Assembly: GCF_046244365.1 (NCBI RefSeq) | Contig: NZ_CP176395.1 | Location: 4,030,001-4,094,000 of the forward strand | Reading direction: 5' to 3' | DNA length: 64,000 bases | Source of the DNA: Paenibacillus_V sp046244365 | GTDB taxonomy: Bacteria > Bacillota > Bacilli > Paenibacillales > NBRC-103111 | Shown here: positions 33,283 to 41,885 of the stretch, in pieces | Layout of the letters: each line of letters begins with the position of its first letter | Numbering within the stretch: position 1 is the first letter of the stretch | Program-made: the position numbers and the translations under genes | Notes under the pieces: generated by a model | Databases searched by the model: none | What the model was told of the DNA's origin: nothing | Seen by the model: the letters and a program-made list of their open reading frames with translations, nothing else

Positions 33283-34398
33283 ATGAACAACCCTGAAGTA
33301 TATGTTTTGTCCCCTGCAAGGCAACTGACCGATCTAGAAAAAGATCTTGTTTGGAAAAAGCCGTTATCGCATAAGGTCAGCGTTGAAGAAAGGCGTATTT
33401 GTAAAGAAGTAAAGCGCAACTGGAATCGCGGGGAAATGAAAATCGCCAATATTTTGTTGGAGGGCGATGCAGGTTCTGGTAAAACGCAGCTTGCCAAAGC
33501 ATTGTCGGCGGATTTTGGGCTGCCCTATACGAAAGTGACCTGTTTTGCCGATATGGATAAATCGGATATTATCGGCGCTATTTTGCCGGTTATTTCAAAG
33601 GAACGATTAGAGAAGCTGGAGCATTCGGAGCAGAACGTTCTGAAGGCTATATATGAAAGCGATGGTTTTCAAAGCATAACCGAAATATGGATGAACGAGC
33701 TGGGGGATACCCGGGAACAGGCTGCATTAAAGATGAAGCAATTACTGAAGCGGCTTGAGCAAAACACCGAGGACGAGGTGGTCGAGTACCGATTTTATCC
33801 TTCCGAGATCGTCAGAGCTTATCAAAAAGGCTATCTTCTGGAAATTCAAGAACCAACCGTCATTCGTGATGCAGCGGTGTTAATGGCACTCAATTCCGCC
33901 TTAGAGCTGGATGGCAGCATTAATCTTCCCACAGAAATATTACGCAGACACCCGGACTTCATAGCAGTCATCACAACGAACCGCGGTTACGGAGGGACAA
34001 GACCGTTAAACGAAGCACTGCGCGACAGGGTTCAGCATACGGAAAAGATGGATTTGCCAACCAAAGAAATCATGATTGAGCGTGCAATGGCCAAAACCGG
34101 ATATAAGGATGAACAGGTGTTGGATGTACTAGCGGATATCATAATTGTTTTGGACAGAACAGCCCGGCTCAATGCGATTAAAGGCGTCGCCGGCATGCGC
34201 TCCTTTTTCTACTGGGCGGATGCGATTGCCGAAGGCGCTTCAGCCAAAGAATCCCTTTATCATAAAGTCATTTACAAAATAACGACCGATTCCGAAGAAA
34301 TCAACCTGTTGGAAGAAGCGCTGAAAAGCCGCGGTTTGTTAGCGGGTTTAGATGAAGTTGAGATGGAAAGTAAAAAAAAACAATATTTGATGAAATAG
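33283..34398 (+). CDS. MoxR-type AAA+ ATPase
   Basis: 371 residues. Walker A GDAGSGKTQ (61-69), Walker B-like GYLLEIQEPTVI (183-194, with Glu in place of the usual DE pair as in relatives paired with VWA proteins), sensor 1 VITTNRGYGG (229-238) and a downstream LRDRV arginine region. An unusual 60-residue insert (about 105-170) between Walker A and B is rich in Glu/Lys. MoxR ATPases remodel or insert cofactors into targets with VWA partners. The gene ends in an A9 run from which a -1 slip enters the VWA frame. Confidence 0.88.
   Translation: MNNPEVYVLSPARQLTDLEKDLVWKKPLSHKVSVEERRICKEVKRNWNRGEMKIANILLEGDAGSGKTQLAKALSADFGLPYTKVTCFADMDKSDIIGAILPVISKERLEKLEHSEQNVLKAIYESDGFQSITEIWMNELGDTREQAALKMKQLLKRLEQNTEDEVVEYRFYPSEIVRAYQKGYLLEIQEPTVIRDAAVLMALNSALELDGSINLPTEILRRHPDFIAVITTNRGYGGTRPLNEALRDRVQHTEKMDLPTKEIMIERAMAKTGYKDEQVLDVLADIIIVLDRTARLNAIKGVAGMRSFFYWADAIAEGASAKESLYHKVIYKITTDSEEINLLEEALKSRGLLAGLDEVEMESKKKQYLMK
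34372..34380 (+). other. A9 slippery run joining MoxR and VWA frames
   Basis: Nine adenines read AAA AAA AAA in the ATPase frame, followed by CAA TAT TTG ATG AAA TAG. A -1 ribosomal slip or one extra A in the mRNA continues as TIFDEIEIRTWGTADDPDFD straight into the VWA frame, giving 736 residues in all. In the -1 frame no usual start codon occurs before TTG 34473. Confidence 0.65.
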
Positions 34399-34472
34399 AG
34401 ATTCGAACATGGGGAACCGCCGACGATCCTGATTTTGACCACGACAAGAAGGAAGAGGAACAAGGAATCGCA

Positions 34473-35492
34473 TTGAAAAAATCTGCGGATAGTGACGAAA
34501 GCACATCCGAGGTTTCCGATGATTCAACCGATATGGAAAGCTCCGATCAGGGAGAGGATGGTACACCCATCTATCACCAGGCAAATCCTGAAACCATGTC
34601 GGAAGATGCGAAACAAAAAGACCGGGAGTTCCGAAAAAAGCTGAATCGCGACGCAAGGGAAGTTGTGTCCGATTCGATTCATAAAAGGGTTAAGCTTATC
34701 GTTCACCGTCCGGAATACGTTCCGGACAATGAGCAGGAATATGTCAGCCTGAGTAATGAGGTTATGCCCGCCGTGCTAGAAATTGCCAGAAAAACGCTTC
34801 CTCTATTGAAACATGAGATTTCTTCCGAATTCGCAAGGAATCATTATTATGGCAGTAAATTTCAAGCGGACAGTGTGGCTTATCGGGATTTCAGGTATTT
34901 TGCCAAGAAACGTCCCCCAACGGAATCCCCTTCGCTTGTAGTTGGTCTAAGGGTTGATGAATCGGCATCCATGGCTGCTTTTGGGAGACTGGAAGCCGCA
35001 AAGCGCGCGGTATTGGCGGTATACGAGTTTTGTCAACGATGTCAAATTCCCATACTCATCTACGGGGATACGGCGGATGTTTCCAGATTGGAGCAAATGT
35101 CGATTTACGCCTATGCCGATTGCGCTAAAACGGATCCCAACGATCGATTCAGGCTGATGGGAATTCGAGCCAGAAGCAATAATCGTGACGGGATGGCTCT
35201 TCGAATAATTGCAGAACGGTTAGCGAATACAAAGCAACAAACTAAGCTGTTGATTAGCATAAGTGACGGACAGCCGAAAGCCATGGACGATTATACCGGG
35301 AGCTATGCAGCCCGAGATATGCAGCAGACCATAGCCGAATATGAGCGAAAAGGAATTACATTTCTGGCAGCCGCGATCGGCCAGGACAAAGATGTGATTA
35401 ATCGAATCTACGGGAATGAGAGATTTTTGGATATTGCCAATCTCAAAGAGTTCCCTGCAAAGTTGGTTCGGATCATCGCGCGGTATTTGTGA
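34473..35492 (+). CDS. VWA domain protein, CobT/NorD-like
   Basis: 339 residues from TTG 34473 (AAGGA 6 bases upstream), but the frame is open from 34,380 and that extra stretch (DEIEIRTWGTADDPDFDHDK) looks protein-like, so the natural N-terminus may come from slippage. Acidic disordered linker (about 1-45), helical region, then a VWA domain with MIDAS motifs DESAS, the NNRDG loop and SISDGQP, as in CobT and NorD. These act with MoxR/CobS-type ATPases to load metals or remodel targets. Third gene of the operon. Confidence 0.85.
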   Translation: MKKSADSDESTSEVSDDSTDMESSDQGEDGTPIYHQANPETMSEDAKQKDREFRKKLNRDAREVVSDSIHKRVKLIVHRPEYVPDNEQEYVSLSNEVMPAVLEIARKTLPLLKHEISSEFARNHYYGSKFQADSVAYRDFRYFAKKRPPTESPSLVVGLRVDESASMAAFGRLEAAKRAVLAVYEFCQRCQIPILIYGDTADVSRLEQMSIYAYADCAKTDPNDRFRLMGIRARSNNRDGMALRIIAERLANTKQQTKLLISISDGQPKAMDDYTGSYAARDMQQTIAEYERKGITFLAAAIGQDKDVINRIYGNERFLDIANLKEFPAKLVRIIARYL

Positions 35493-35531
35493 TTGCGGCA
35501 GTCATTTACACGGCCGAAAGGAGAGAAAAGC

Positions 35532-35891
35532 ATGGACAAGAACAAACGCAAGGAGCTCTTAGAGGAATACAAGCAGATTAAGACCTATATGGGGGCAATC
35601 CAAATAACAAATAAGGCCAACGGGAAAATTTTCGTGGATACGTATCCCAATCTGAAAAACAAATGGATCATGATACAGTCTCAACTGGACATGGGCAGGT
35701 TTGCAAATCTTCAGTTGCAAAAGGAGTGGAAGGAATTCGGAGCCGAATCCTTCACCTATGAGGTGCTGGAGGAAAAGGAAGCGGACGGCATTACCGACAT
35801 GCGCTGGGAGCTTAAGCAATTGGAAAAGCGGTGGCTGGAGAAATTGCAGCCATTCGGAGACAGAGGATATCATAAGCCGCTTGTGAAGTGA
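35532..35891 (+). CDS. GIY-YIG nuclease-like protein
   Basis: 119 residues from ATG 35532 (GAAAGGAGAGAAAAGC upstream). MGAIQITNKANGKIFVDT occupies the place of the GIY...YIG strands in degenerate form, followed by NLKNKWIMIQSQLDMGRFAN and WKEFGAESFTYEVLEE, the order seen in a Bacilli family annotated as GIY-YIG nuclease. Canonical Arg/Glu catalysis is not clear. Same strand and 39 bases after the VWA gene, so possibly in the same transcript. Confidence 0.65.
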   Translation: MDKNKRKELLEEYKQIKTYMGAIQITNKANGKIFVDTYPNLKNKWIMIQSQLDMGRFANLQLQKEWKEFGAESFTYEVLEEKEADGITDMRWELKQLEKRWLEKLQPFGDRGYHKPLVK

Positions 35892-36032
35892 TTTTAGAAC
35901 ACGGCGGTATAAGCCCGATTTGGCTCCGATACGCATACATCCCTTCGATCGGTTATCGTGGGGGGAAAAGCATGCCATATATAGGGATTTGGGGCCAGGC
36001 ATAATGGTATACTTACTTGGAGGCGTAACTGC

Positions 36033-36875
36033 ATGAATTGTTCAAATTGTGAAAGTGCGATTCAGGCTTCATGGAACTTTTGCTCAAATTGCGGTTTAAA
36101 AGTAAACGCTATTATTCTGCATGACTTAACACAAGTAAATGATCGAGCGTTATTTCTTCAAGAGTTTGAAAGTGCGATTCAGAAAGAAAAAAGTGTAATC
36201 GTATTACAGGCTTTATGGTTGGGAGACTACTATCGGATTTCTGACGTTACCTATACCGATAATCATTCGACTACCAGGGATAACGGGAGTAAGACGACAA
36301 CATACTTCAATTCGTTTGAAGAGTATAAGTCTCGATATGTTTTGGAATTTTTCCCAGTAGGGGAAATCAGTTATCCTCAAACTTTCAAATTGTTCTTAGG
36401 TAGAAGGATGTTTAGAATTGATCGACTTTCCTTGAATCGAGATCAACGACTGAAGGCGTTTTTTGAGAAATGGGATTGTCTTGAGAGTAAGGATATTCAA
36501 GATTGGTACTTAATGAATAATACGGAATATAGAAATGAATACCTTGAGGTTACAAAACAATCATTTGAGGATACCTGTGAAATCATTCTAACAAACTTGG
36601 ATAGCAGTCAAACGAAAGAGCTTATACTAGATCATATCCAGTCATGGGAAGGAAGCGTACTCGAACAACTTTCTCCGAAGACGGAACCTTATACCAGAGG
36701 AAGAGGATATAAAGAAGCAAACTGGCTTGAAGATGATTATGACATAGGGTATGCCGATTACATGCGATCAGTTGAGGATGAAAAGTTAGATGAGGATTTA
36801 AAGAATGGGGAAAGCGAGAAGCGGTCGTACGATGATGCAATGAATCATAGGCTGCGAGGACACTTTGGAGGATAG
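36033..36875 (+). CDS. Zinc-ribbon protein of unknown function
   Basis: 280 residues. An N-terminal zinc ribbon (CSNC...CSNCG, residues 3-22) is followed by a mixed alpha/beta domain and an acidic C-terminal third. No family recognised. TTGGAGGCGTAACTGC precedes the ATG. AT content is higher than in the preceding genes, which could mean recent transfer. Confidence 0.65.
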   Translation: MNCSNCESAIQASWNFCSNCGLKVNAIILHDLTQVNDRALFLQEFESAIQKEKSVIVLQALWLGDYYRISDVTYTDNHSTTRDNGSKTTTYFNSFEEYKSRYVLEFFPVGEISYPQTFKLFLGRRMFRIDRLSLNRDQRLKAFFEKWDCLESKDIQDWYLMNNTEYRNEYLEVTKQSFEDTCEIILTNLDSSQTKELILDHIQSWEGSVLEQLSPKTEPYTRGRGYKEANWLEDDYDIGYADYMRSVEDEKLDEDLKNGESEKRSYDDAMNHRLRGHFGG

Positions 36876-36894
36876 TTCATTTGAAGTTCATCAA

Positions 36895-36937
36895 AACAGG
36901 CCGTAACGTGGTGCACGGAAAAGCGTTACGGCTTGTT
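36895..36937. terminator. Hairpin between convergent genes
   Basis: AACAGGCCGTAACG / CGTTACGGCTTGTT, 14-bp stem with one G-U pair, between the zinc-ribbon gene and the convergent small gene. Confidence 0.7.
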
Positions 36938-37040
36938 CGTTGCGTTACGGAAATCTTCGACGCCGAATGAGGTCGTTAACCTTGAAAATGGTAGTTGCGA
37001 AGTGATAAGGTTTCGAACGGTTTCCTGCCCGATTCTGAAT

Positions 37041-37406
37041 TTAAAGAATCGTTCTATGCAGTTCGTTTTGGGTGAACCGATGCGCGGAGACCAACCGGCC
37101 TTTCTCGTTTTTCCCCCATCCGGAGACAAGTACATGGGCGCTGTTTACGATGAAAACCACTTCAAACTGAAGCAGTTGTCCGACGTTAAAAATCCCTAAA
37201 TTGGATTCACCGGGCTTTACGGGGAGCGATCTTACTCTAATTATTCGCTTCTTGCCGTTTAACGCGAACAGCACGACCTTGACAGTTGCGGTCTTGCTCC
37301 CATTGTTGACAGCCTTTGCAAAAAATGTTCGCGATTCTCCCGGCAGAGTGAGAGCGAAAATCGCATTTTCAACCGGGCCTGTGGAATACTTGTAACGAAT
37401 CCCCAT
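37041..37406 (-). CDS. Small beta-rich protein of unknown function
   Basis: 121 residues. AFALTLPGESRTF-like strand pairs, then KAVNNGSKTATVKVVLFALN, GQLLQFEVVF and a conserved WGKN-x8-AHRFTQNEL ending, a layout common to short Paenibacillus/Bacillus proteins with an Ig-like beta fold. ATGCAAGGAGGTTTATAGAGT precedes the start. Function unknown. Confidence 0.7.
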   Translation of the reverse strand: MGIRYKYSTGPVENAIFALTLPGESRTFFAKAVNNGSKTATVKVVLFALNGKKRIIRVRSLPVKPGESNLGIFNVGQLLQFEVVFIVNSAHVLVSGWGKNEKGRLVSAHRFTQNELHRTIL

Positions 37407-37597
37407 ACTCTATAAACCTCCTTGCATTTGATAGAATATCGTATGCTAGGGAATGGCATATCGTTCGGGAAAAGCTAATGACGAAGAAGGACTGTGTCGA
37501 GCCTGATACCGGTTTCCGCTATTGACAAATAACCGGATGGATAGAGTACCATTGGCTTTATCCACTAAAAAAACCAACCGAATAGAGGTGGTGCCCC

Positions 37598-37771
37598 ATG
37601 ACAACGAATCCACAACCCAATAGATTAGCCAAGGAAAAGTCGCCATATTTGCTGCAGCATCAATATAACCCTGTTGACTGGTATCCCTGGAGTGAAGAAG
37701 CGTTCGATAAAGCTAAACGAGAAAACAAGCCGATCTTCCTATCTATCGGTTATAGCACTTGCCATTGGTGA
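37598..37771 (+). pseudogene. yyaL: yyaL-type DUF255 (thioredoxin-like) gene, 5' part cut by prophage
   Basis: 57 residues: NRLAKEKSPYLLQHQYNPVD, WYPWSEEAFDKAKRENKPIF and LSIGYSTCHW, then a stop. Intact family members continue CHVMERESF and are about 650-700 residues. AGAGGTGGTGCCCC precedes the ATG, so the promoter and start are intact. The break falls exactly where the serine-recombinase prophage begins; excision would restore the gene. The 3' part should lie beyond the right end of the window. Confidence 0.88.
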
Positions 37772-37775
37772 CATG
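37758..37775 (+). other. Predicted attL junction
   Basis: Host-like sequence holds through TGCCATTGGTG (codons for CHW and the first two bases of the next Cys), then diverges to ACATGTCTAC. The crossover should be in or next to GGTG. The partner attR lies outside the window. Confidence 0.65.
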
Positions 37776-37814
37776 TCTACATAAGTACGTAAAAAAACCG
37801 CTCTGATAAGCGGT

Positions 37815-39317
37815 TTACGAAATGTAGTGAACATTAATTTTTACATTATCACCATTACGATTGTACGATATTTTCTCAATAACGTCCCTGGCTAAGTGGT
37901 TCTTTATCTCGCTGCCAACGCCGTTATCGTTCCAAATGCTGAGAAGGCTTTTTACTTTGTGAAGGCTTTCCTCTCGTGTGCGGTTTTCTCTTATGTGAAG
38001 TGCAGCTTTTAGTTGCTCAATTTCCTCTTGCAGTCGTGAAATATCCTGTTCAATCCGGTTCTTCCTCGATTCATACTCATCTTTCGAAATATCTCCGTCA
38101 ATGTATAGGTCTTTTGCTCTTTGGATGCCAGATTGCTTTTTTACTAAGTCATGCTCGGTCATGTCAAGCTTTTCAGATAGCTTCGACTGCTCTCGATTTG
38201 TCGACGGATTGTCAGATATCAATTTTTGCTCATAATCCTTAAGGTCATGATAAACGACATCAAGCAAAATTGAGATTTCAATACCACTATTTGTACATTT
38301 AACGCCGTAAGGACTAGCTTTCCTGCAAGGCTTAACATAGGAGGCTCCGTTTTCCGTATTTCTAGAGTAGAGCCCGATTACATAACCGCAAATGCCACAC
38401 TTCACAATTCCTGAGAGAAGATGCTTGCCTTTGCGAGCTGCCGTAGGTATTATCCTACGACTTGCAAAAATTTCAAGTAATCTATTATGCTCATCAATTG
38501 TTTTTACCGCTTCATGGCAATTTTCAACTATTACCCATTCTTCCCGAGGTAGTTTCCGAAGAGGCTTTGTTTTTTTGTTCTTGTGGCCGGACCCCTCTGT
38601 TTTATTCGATATAATCCTTCCAAGATGCGTCTCGTCAATTATTAGCCTCCTAACCTGGTTCTCATGCCAAACGCTGCCCCTTGCAGATTTTACTTCTTTG
38701 TTGTTTAAGTACCACGCTACCCGTTCGTTTGAATACCCTTCTTCGATAATCAAGCGCTTCATTTCTTGGTATATTTCATTATTGACGGGATCGACAATTA
38801 AGCCTTTTCTAGAGGGATCGTATAAATAAGGAAAGGGTGCCGTCCCGTTTGTCCAGTTCCCTAACCTTGCACCAATTTTTTTCCCTCGCGATAGTCTTCT
38901 TTTAATAGCCTTATACTCTTGTCGAGCCAATAGTCCTTTAACGTCAACAAGGAGATCATCTGAATCATCCGAAAGGTTATAAGCTTTATCGGGAGTTATG
39001 ACGAGTGTTTCACTTTCTCTGAAAATGCGTTTAATAACTGCTTGATCTTCAAGATCACCGCGACCTAATCGATCGTAATCCACAACCAGTACGGCATCAA
39101 ACATGTCTGCCTGCACATCTTTTAAGAGTTGAGAAAATTTTGGTCTGAACTCGATTGTCTCAGAACTGGCAATCTCTAGATATTCAATAAACCTCCATCC
39201 TCCATTTTTACAAAGACCAGTCAAAAGCATTCTATGTTTATCAAGATCAGATTCAAGCTCGCCTCTCGATTTTCTAAGGTATAACGCAACATCTCTGATG
39301 TCATAAGTTCTCTCCAT
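37815..39317 (-). CDS. Large serine recombinase (phage integrase)
   Basis: 500 residues. N-terminal resolvase domain with catalytic Ser17 in LYLRKSRGE and the DYDRLGRG motif; recombinase domain (about 170-280, TAPFPYLYDPSRKGL); zinc-ribbon (CGICGY...C...CTNSG, about 330-375); and a long coiled coil (about 400-460) that in this family controls integration versus excision. Its 3' end lies 44 bases from attL, the usual arrangement. AAAGAGGTGTTTTGTC precedes the ATG. Confidence 0.93.
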   Translation of the reverse strand: MERTYDIRDVALYLRKSRGELESDLDKHRMLLTGLCKNGGWRFIEYLEIASSETIEFRPKFSQLLKDVQADMFDAVLVVDYDRLGRGDLEDQAVIKRIFRESETLVITPDKAYNLSDDSDDLLVDVKGLLARQEYKAIKRRLSRGKKIGARLGNWTNGTAPFPYLYDPSRKGLIVDPVNNEIYQEMKRLIIEEGYSNERVAWYLNNKEVKSARGSVWHENQVRRLIIDETHLGRIISNKTEGSGHKNKKTKPLRKLPREEWVIVENCHEAVKTIDEHNRLLEIFASRRIIPTAARKGKHLLSGIVKCGICGYVIGLYSRNTENGASYVKPCRKASPYGVKCTNSGIEISILLDVVYHDLKDYEQKLISDNPSTNREQSKLSEKLDMTEHDLVKKQSGIQRAKDLYIDGDISKDEYESRKNRIEQDISRLQEEIEQLKAALHIRENRTREESLHKVKSLLSIWNDNGVGSEIKNHLARDVIEKISYNRNGDNVKINVHYIS

Positions 39318-39497
39318 GACAAAACACCTCTTTGATATGTAATGGAGAAATCATACCAAATAATCTCAATAATTCCAATCAAAAATAATATTAAAATAAT
39401 AAGAAATTCGTATAAGTTTTCTTGTTTTTTTTCAATTATATTTATATCATCGGGAACCGAACGAAAGAAACCGTCTGAGCGTAATCGCTCAATGCCA

Positions 39498-39523
39498 AGC
39501 CTGCCGCTTATATGCCGCAGGCT
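39498..39523. terminator. Hairpin between recombinase and first forward phage gene
   Basis: AGCCTGC / GCAGGCT stem followed by ATTTTATTTG. The flanking 271-bp gap (39,318-39,588) is AT-rich and otherwise without a gene; it must hold the recombinase promoter. Confidence 0.6.
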
Positions 39524-39588
39524 ATTTTATTTGTCTGCGGTTCAACTCTCTCGTTGGTTCCCGGTACTTAAGAATGGAGGCGCGGCGT

Positions 39589-39690
39589 ATGGAAGATGAT
39601 CTAGCACCGGCAAGAGGAATCATGTGGGGAGCAATTTTCAGCATCATCTTGTGGTCCATCATAGCCGCGAGTATCTATTTGCTTCTTTAG
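39589..39690 (+). CDS. Small single-helix phage membrane protein
   Basis: 33 residues: MEDDLAPARGIMWGAIFSII then LWSIIAASIYLLL, one membrane helix. AATGGAGGCGCGGCGT precedes the ATG. Similar EDxxAPARG-type micropeptides occur near phage att ends; function unknown. Confidence 0.7.
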   Translation: MEDDLAPARGIMWGAIFSIILWSIIAASIYLLL

Positions 39691-39940
39691 CTCAATAACA
39701 CCTACCTTTCGATACACTCCACACCTCCCTATAACTGCAGCGCATTCATGACATCCTTATTCCCGGGGCAAAGGGAAATAAGTAGCTGCCCTCCTTTCTC
39801 ACGTCGACCGTAGGCGTTAAGGTGTGGATCACGGGCGCAAGTCGGCCGCGTTAACAAGAGCCGATGAAAAAACAAAGAAAAGGGTTTAAGCAATGGAATG
39901 CCGAATGTGATATTAACCAACTCGCAAAGGAGACTATCAC

Positions 39941-40348
39941 ATGGGACTAATGAGGGGAAGAATAACAGTCGAGGAAGCGAAGGAACTTATTGATCCAGCG
40001 GCAAGAGAAAGACTTCTAAATCAATGGGAAGAGCCGGTTGTTGGTGATCCATTTATTATCTTCGGACAAGACGAGATTCACTATTATATCAAGGACAACG
40101 AAATAGATGAGATTGAATATAGGATCTATTACACAGAAGACTGTGTGCAAAAGAGCGTTGCACATGATGATTGCATTCCGCTTCTAGATGTAGCGCAGAT
40201 GATCGATGTCTTATCTTGTGATCAGCATTTACAGATACAGAGCTATGGAGGTGGATGGCTTATAATCTCAGATGGATTGCACCTTGAAGAGACAAAAGAC
40301 TTATGCGGTACGTTATGGAAGATGACGAAAATGTTATTGAATAGTTGA
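39941..40348 (+). CDS. Phage protein of unknown function
   Basis: 135 residues, acidic and soluble, no known motif. AAAGGAGACTATCAC precedes the ATG. First full gene of the forward late region. The 250-bp gap before it (39,691-39,940) shows no gene and no clear promoter. Confidence 0.7.
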   Translation: MGLMRGRITVEEAKELIDPAARERLLNQWEEPVVGDPFIIFGQDEIHYYIKDNEIDEIEYRIYYTEDCVQKSVAHDDCIPLLDVAQMIDVLSCDQHLQIQSYGGGWLIISDGLHLEETKDLCGTLWKMTKMLLNS

Positions 40349-40413
40349 TTACCAAAAGCACCCAATGTGGTGCTTTTTCTTTTGTCCAAAAACAATGAAA
40401 CGGATGTGATCAG

Positions 40414-40563
40414 ATGTTAAAAAATTTATGGGGCAAGATCAGTGGTAAGAAGGTCGTGCCAGATAGCGATATAGCAGATAAGTTTTATTCGGTAGAGAAG
40501 CCAAAGAGTAACAGAGCAACACGCCGGCGCCAATGGCGGGAGTCTTGGAAAACATGGCTCTAA
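40414..40563 (+). CDS. Small basic phage protein
   Basis: 49 residues: a basic helix at the start (MLKNLWGKISGKK), acidic middle and RRRQWRESWKTWL end. Overlaps the HNH gene start by 10 bases. The RBS is weak (GGATGTGATC). Function unknown. Confidence 0.5.
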   Translation: MLKNLWGKISGKKVVPDSDIADKFYSVEKPKSNRATRRRQWRESWKTWL

Positions 40564-40907
40564 AAAAGTTCTGCAGAAGGCAAGGCTGCCAAACCCTAAC
40601 GGAAGAGAAGTATTGCGAAGAACACCGAACGGTTCAATACGAATACGATAAGCACCGACCTACAGCAGCTCAGAGAGGTTACAACAGCAAGTGGAGGAAA
40701 GCAAGGGAGACATACCTGAAGCGTAATCCATTGTGCAAACAATGCTTTGAAGCTGGAAAGCTTACGTCGGCAACGGTAGTCGATCATATCAAGCCTCATA
40801 AAGGGGACTGGCAATTGTTTTGGGATTCCGAGAACAACTGGCAGTCGTTATGTAAGCCACACCATGACGCCAAGACAGTGAAAGAAGATGGAGGGTTTGG
40901 TAGATGA
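40554..40907 (+). CDS. HNH endonuclease
   Basis: 117 residues from ATG 40554. Zinc-binding CxxC pairs (CRRQGC, CKQC), ATVVDHIKPHKGDW and SLCKPHHDAKT give the HNH motif. In HK97-type phages such nucleases lie next to the terminase genes and assist DNA cleavage at cos or pac sites. ATGA overlap with the next gene. Confidence 0.9.
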   Translation: MALKKFCRRQGCQTLTEEKYCEEHRTVQYEYDKHRPTAAQRGYNSKWRKARETYLKRNPLCKQCFEAGKLTSATVVDHIKPHKGDWQLFWDSENNWQSLCKPHHDAKTVKEDGGFGR

Positions 40908-41194
40908 GCAGCGTGTGGGGTGAGTTTTTTGGTTGTTCGGATACACAGAAGATCAAACGACATGCATTTGACCTAAAGAGGAAACTCGAGTCCGCTGGGT
41001 GGTTCAAGAGATTTTCGATTCGCAGCCAATTGATGCGAACCCTAGACGAGATTGATTATCAAGAAGGGCGTATGCAGTTTGCAAACCGTCCGTACTCGTT
41101 CCGTACAGTAAGTAAGAGAGAATGCAATAAAGACTACATGACTTGCCGATGCGGGTGCTGGGCTACTGTGAGGGATGTCGTATTCAAACTTTGA
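40904..41194 (+). CDS. Phage protein of unknown function
   Basis: 96 residues with C-terminal CRCGCW cysteine cluster and a basic N-terminal half. Coupled to the HNH gene by a 4-base overlap. No family recognised. Confidence 0.65.
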   Translation: MSSVWGEFFGCSDTQKIKRHAFDLKRKLESAGWFKRFSIRSQLMRTLDEIDYQEGRMQFANRPYSFRTVSKRECNKDYMTCRCGCWATVRDVVFKL

Positions 41195-41209
41195 AGGAGA
41201 TGATTGCCG

Positions 41210-41476
41210 ATGAAGACAGGATTAAACATTACGCTATTCGTATCAAAGGAAGAGTTGGTAAACGCTAAGGCAGGCGGAAGTACTCTGATCGGGTCCAAGG
41301 TAAAGACGAAGGAAGCTGAATACCAGATCACCGCAGCACTAGATGCATGCGACATATTGGATACAGAGGTTCGCGTTAACCTCTCACTCGTTCGTAATAA
41401 CGCAGAAGAAGCAGGACGTCTTATAGGGGAAGCGATGGCGTCCGAACTGGATAAAGTATTCAGCAAGCTAACATAA
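41210..41476 (+). CDS. Phage protein of unknown function
   Basis: 88 residues from ATG 41210 (AAGGAG 10 bases upstream). Beta strand opening (GLNITLFVS) then helices; soluble. Unknown function. Confidence 0.65.
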   Translation: MKTGLNITLFVSKEELVNAKAGGSTLIGSKVKTKEAEYQITAALDACDILDTEVRVNLSLVRNNAEEAGRLIGEAMASELDKVFSKLT

Positions 41477-41494
41477 GAACAGGGGGCGGCATAT

Positions 41495-41812
41495 ATGAAA
41501 GGGGCATTCATTGTTTATAAGTGCAGACGATGCGGCAAGCATCATATGCCTATACATGTGCCTGATGGATTGATGGCTGGTGTTAGTTTGATATCCGGTT
41601 TTCCACTGCCCAAAGAATGGGAAGGCGGACGAATTCTTATGATCGCTTTACACTCATGCAAAGATGGAAACACAGGGATATCTGATGTAGTCGGAATAGA
41701 GTATGACAACGTACCGGATGAACAGAAAGGAAAATGCGAGAGTAATTGCTGCGGAACGTGCGAAACAGCCGACGTTTCTGATATACCCCCCCACCTCACT
41801 TTAATTGACTAA
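41495..41812 (+). CDS. Cysteine-rich phage protein
   Basis: 105 residues. CRRCGKHHMPIHVPDG at the start and CESNCCGTCE near the end could form one or two zinc sites. GGGGGCGGCATAT precedes the ATG. No family recognised. Confidence 0.6.
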   Translation: MKGAFIVYKCRRCGKHHMPIHVPDGLMAGVSLISGFPLPKEWEGGRILMIALHSCKDGNTGISDVVGIEYDNVPDEQKGKCESNCCGTCETADVSDIPPHLTLID

Positions 41813-41885
41813 AGCGGGGCCGAGACCGCATTGGGGGTTATTTCCCGCAAAAACTCCCTTTATGAATTTTTAGGAGGTGAAGGTC

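Noticed and set aside
36926..37135. A 69-codon reverse frame near the gene at 37,041
   Set aside because: It overlaps the end of the better supported 121-residue gene in another frame and has no RBS.
37522..37550. TTGACA as promoter of the yyaL-type gene
   Set aside because: No good -10 lies at 16-18 bases; only weak GAGTAC is there.
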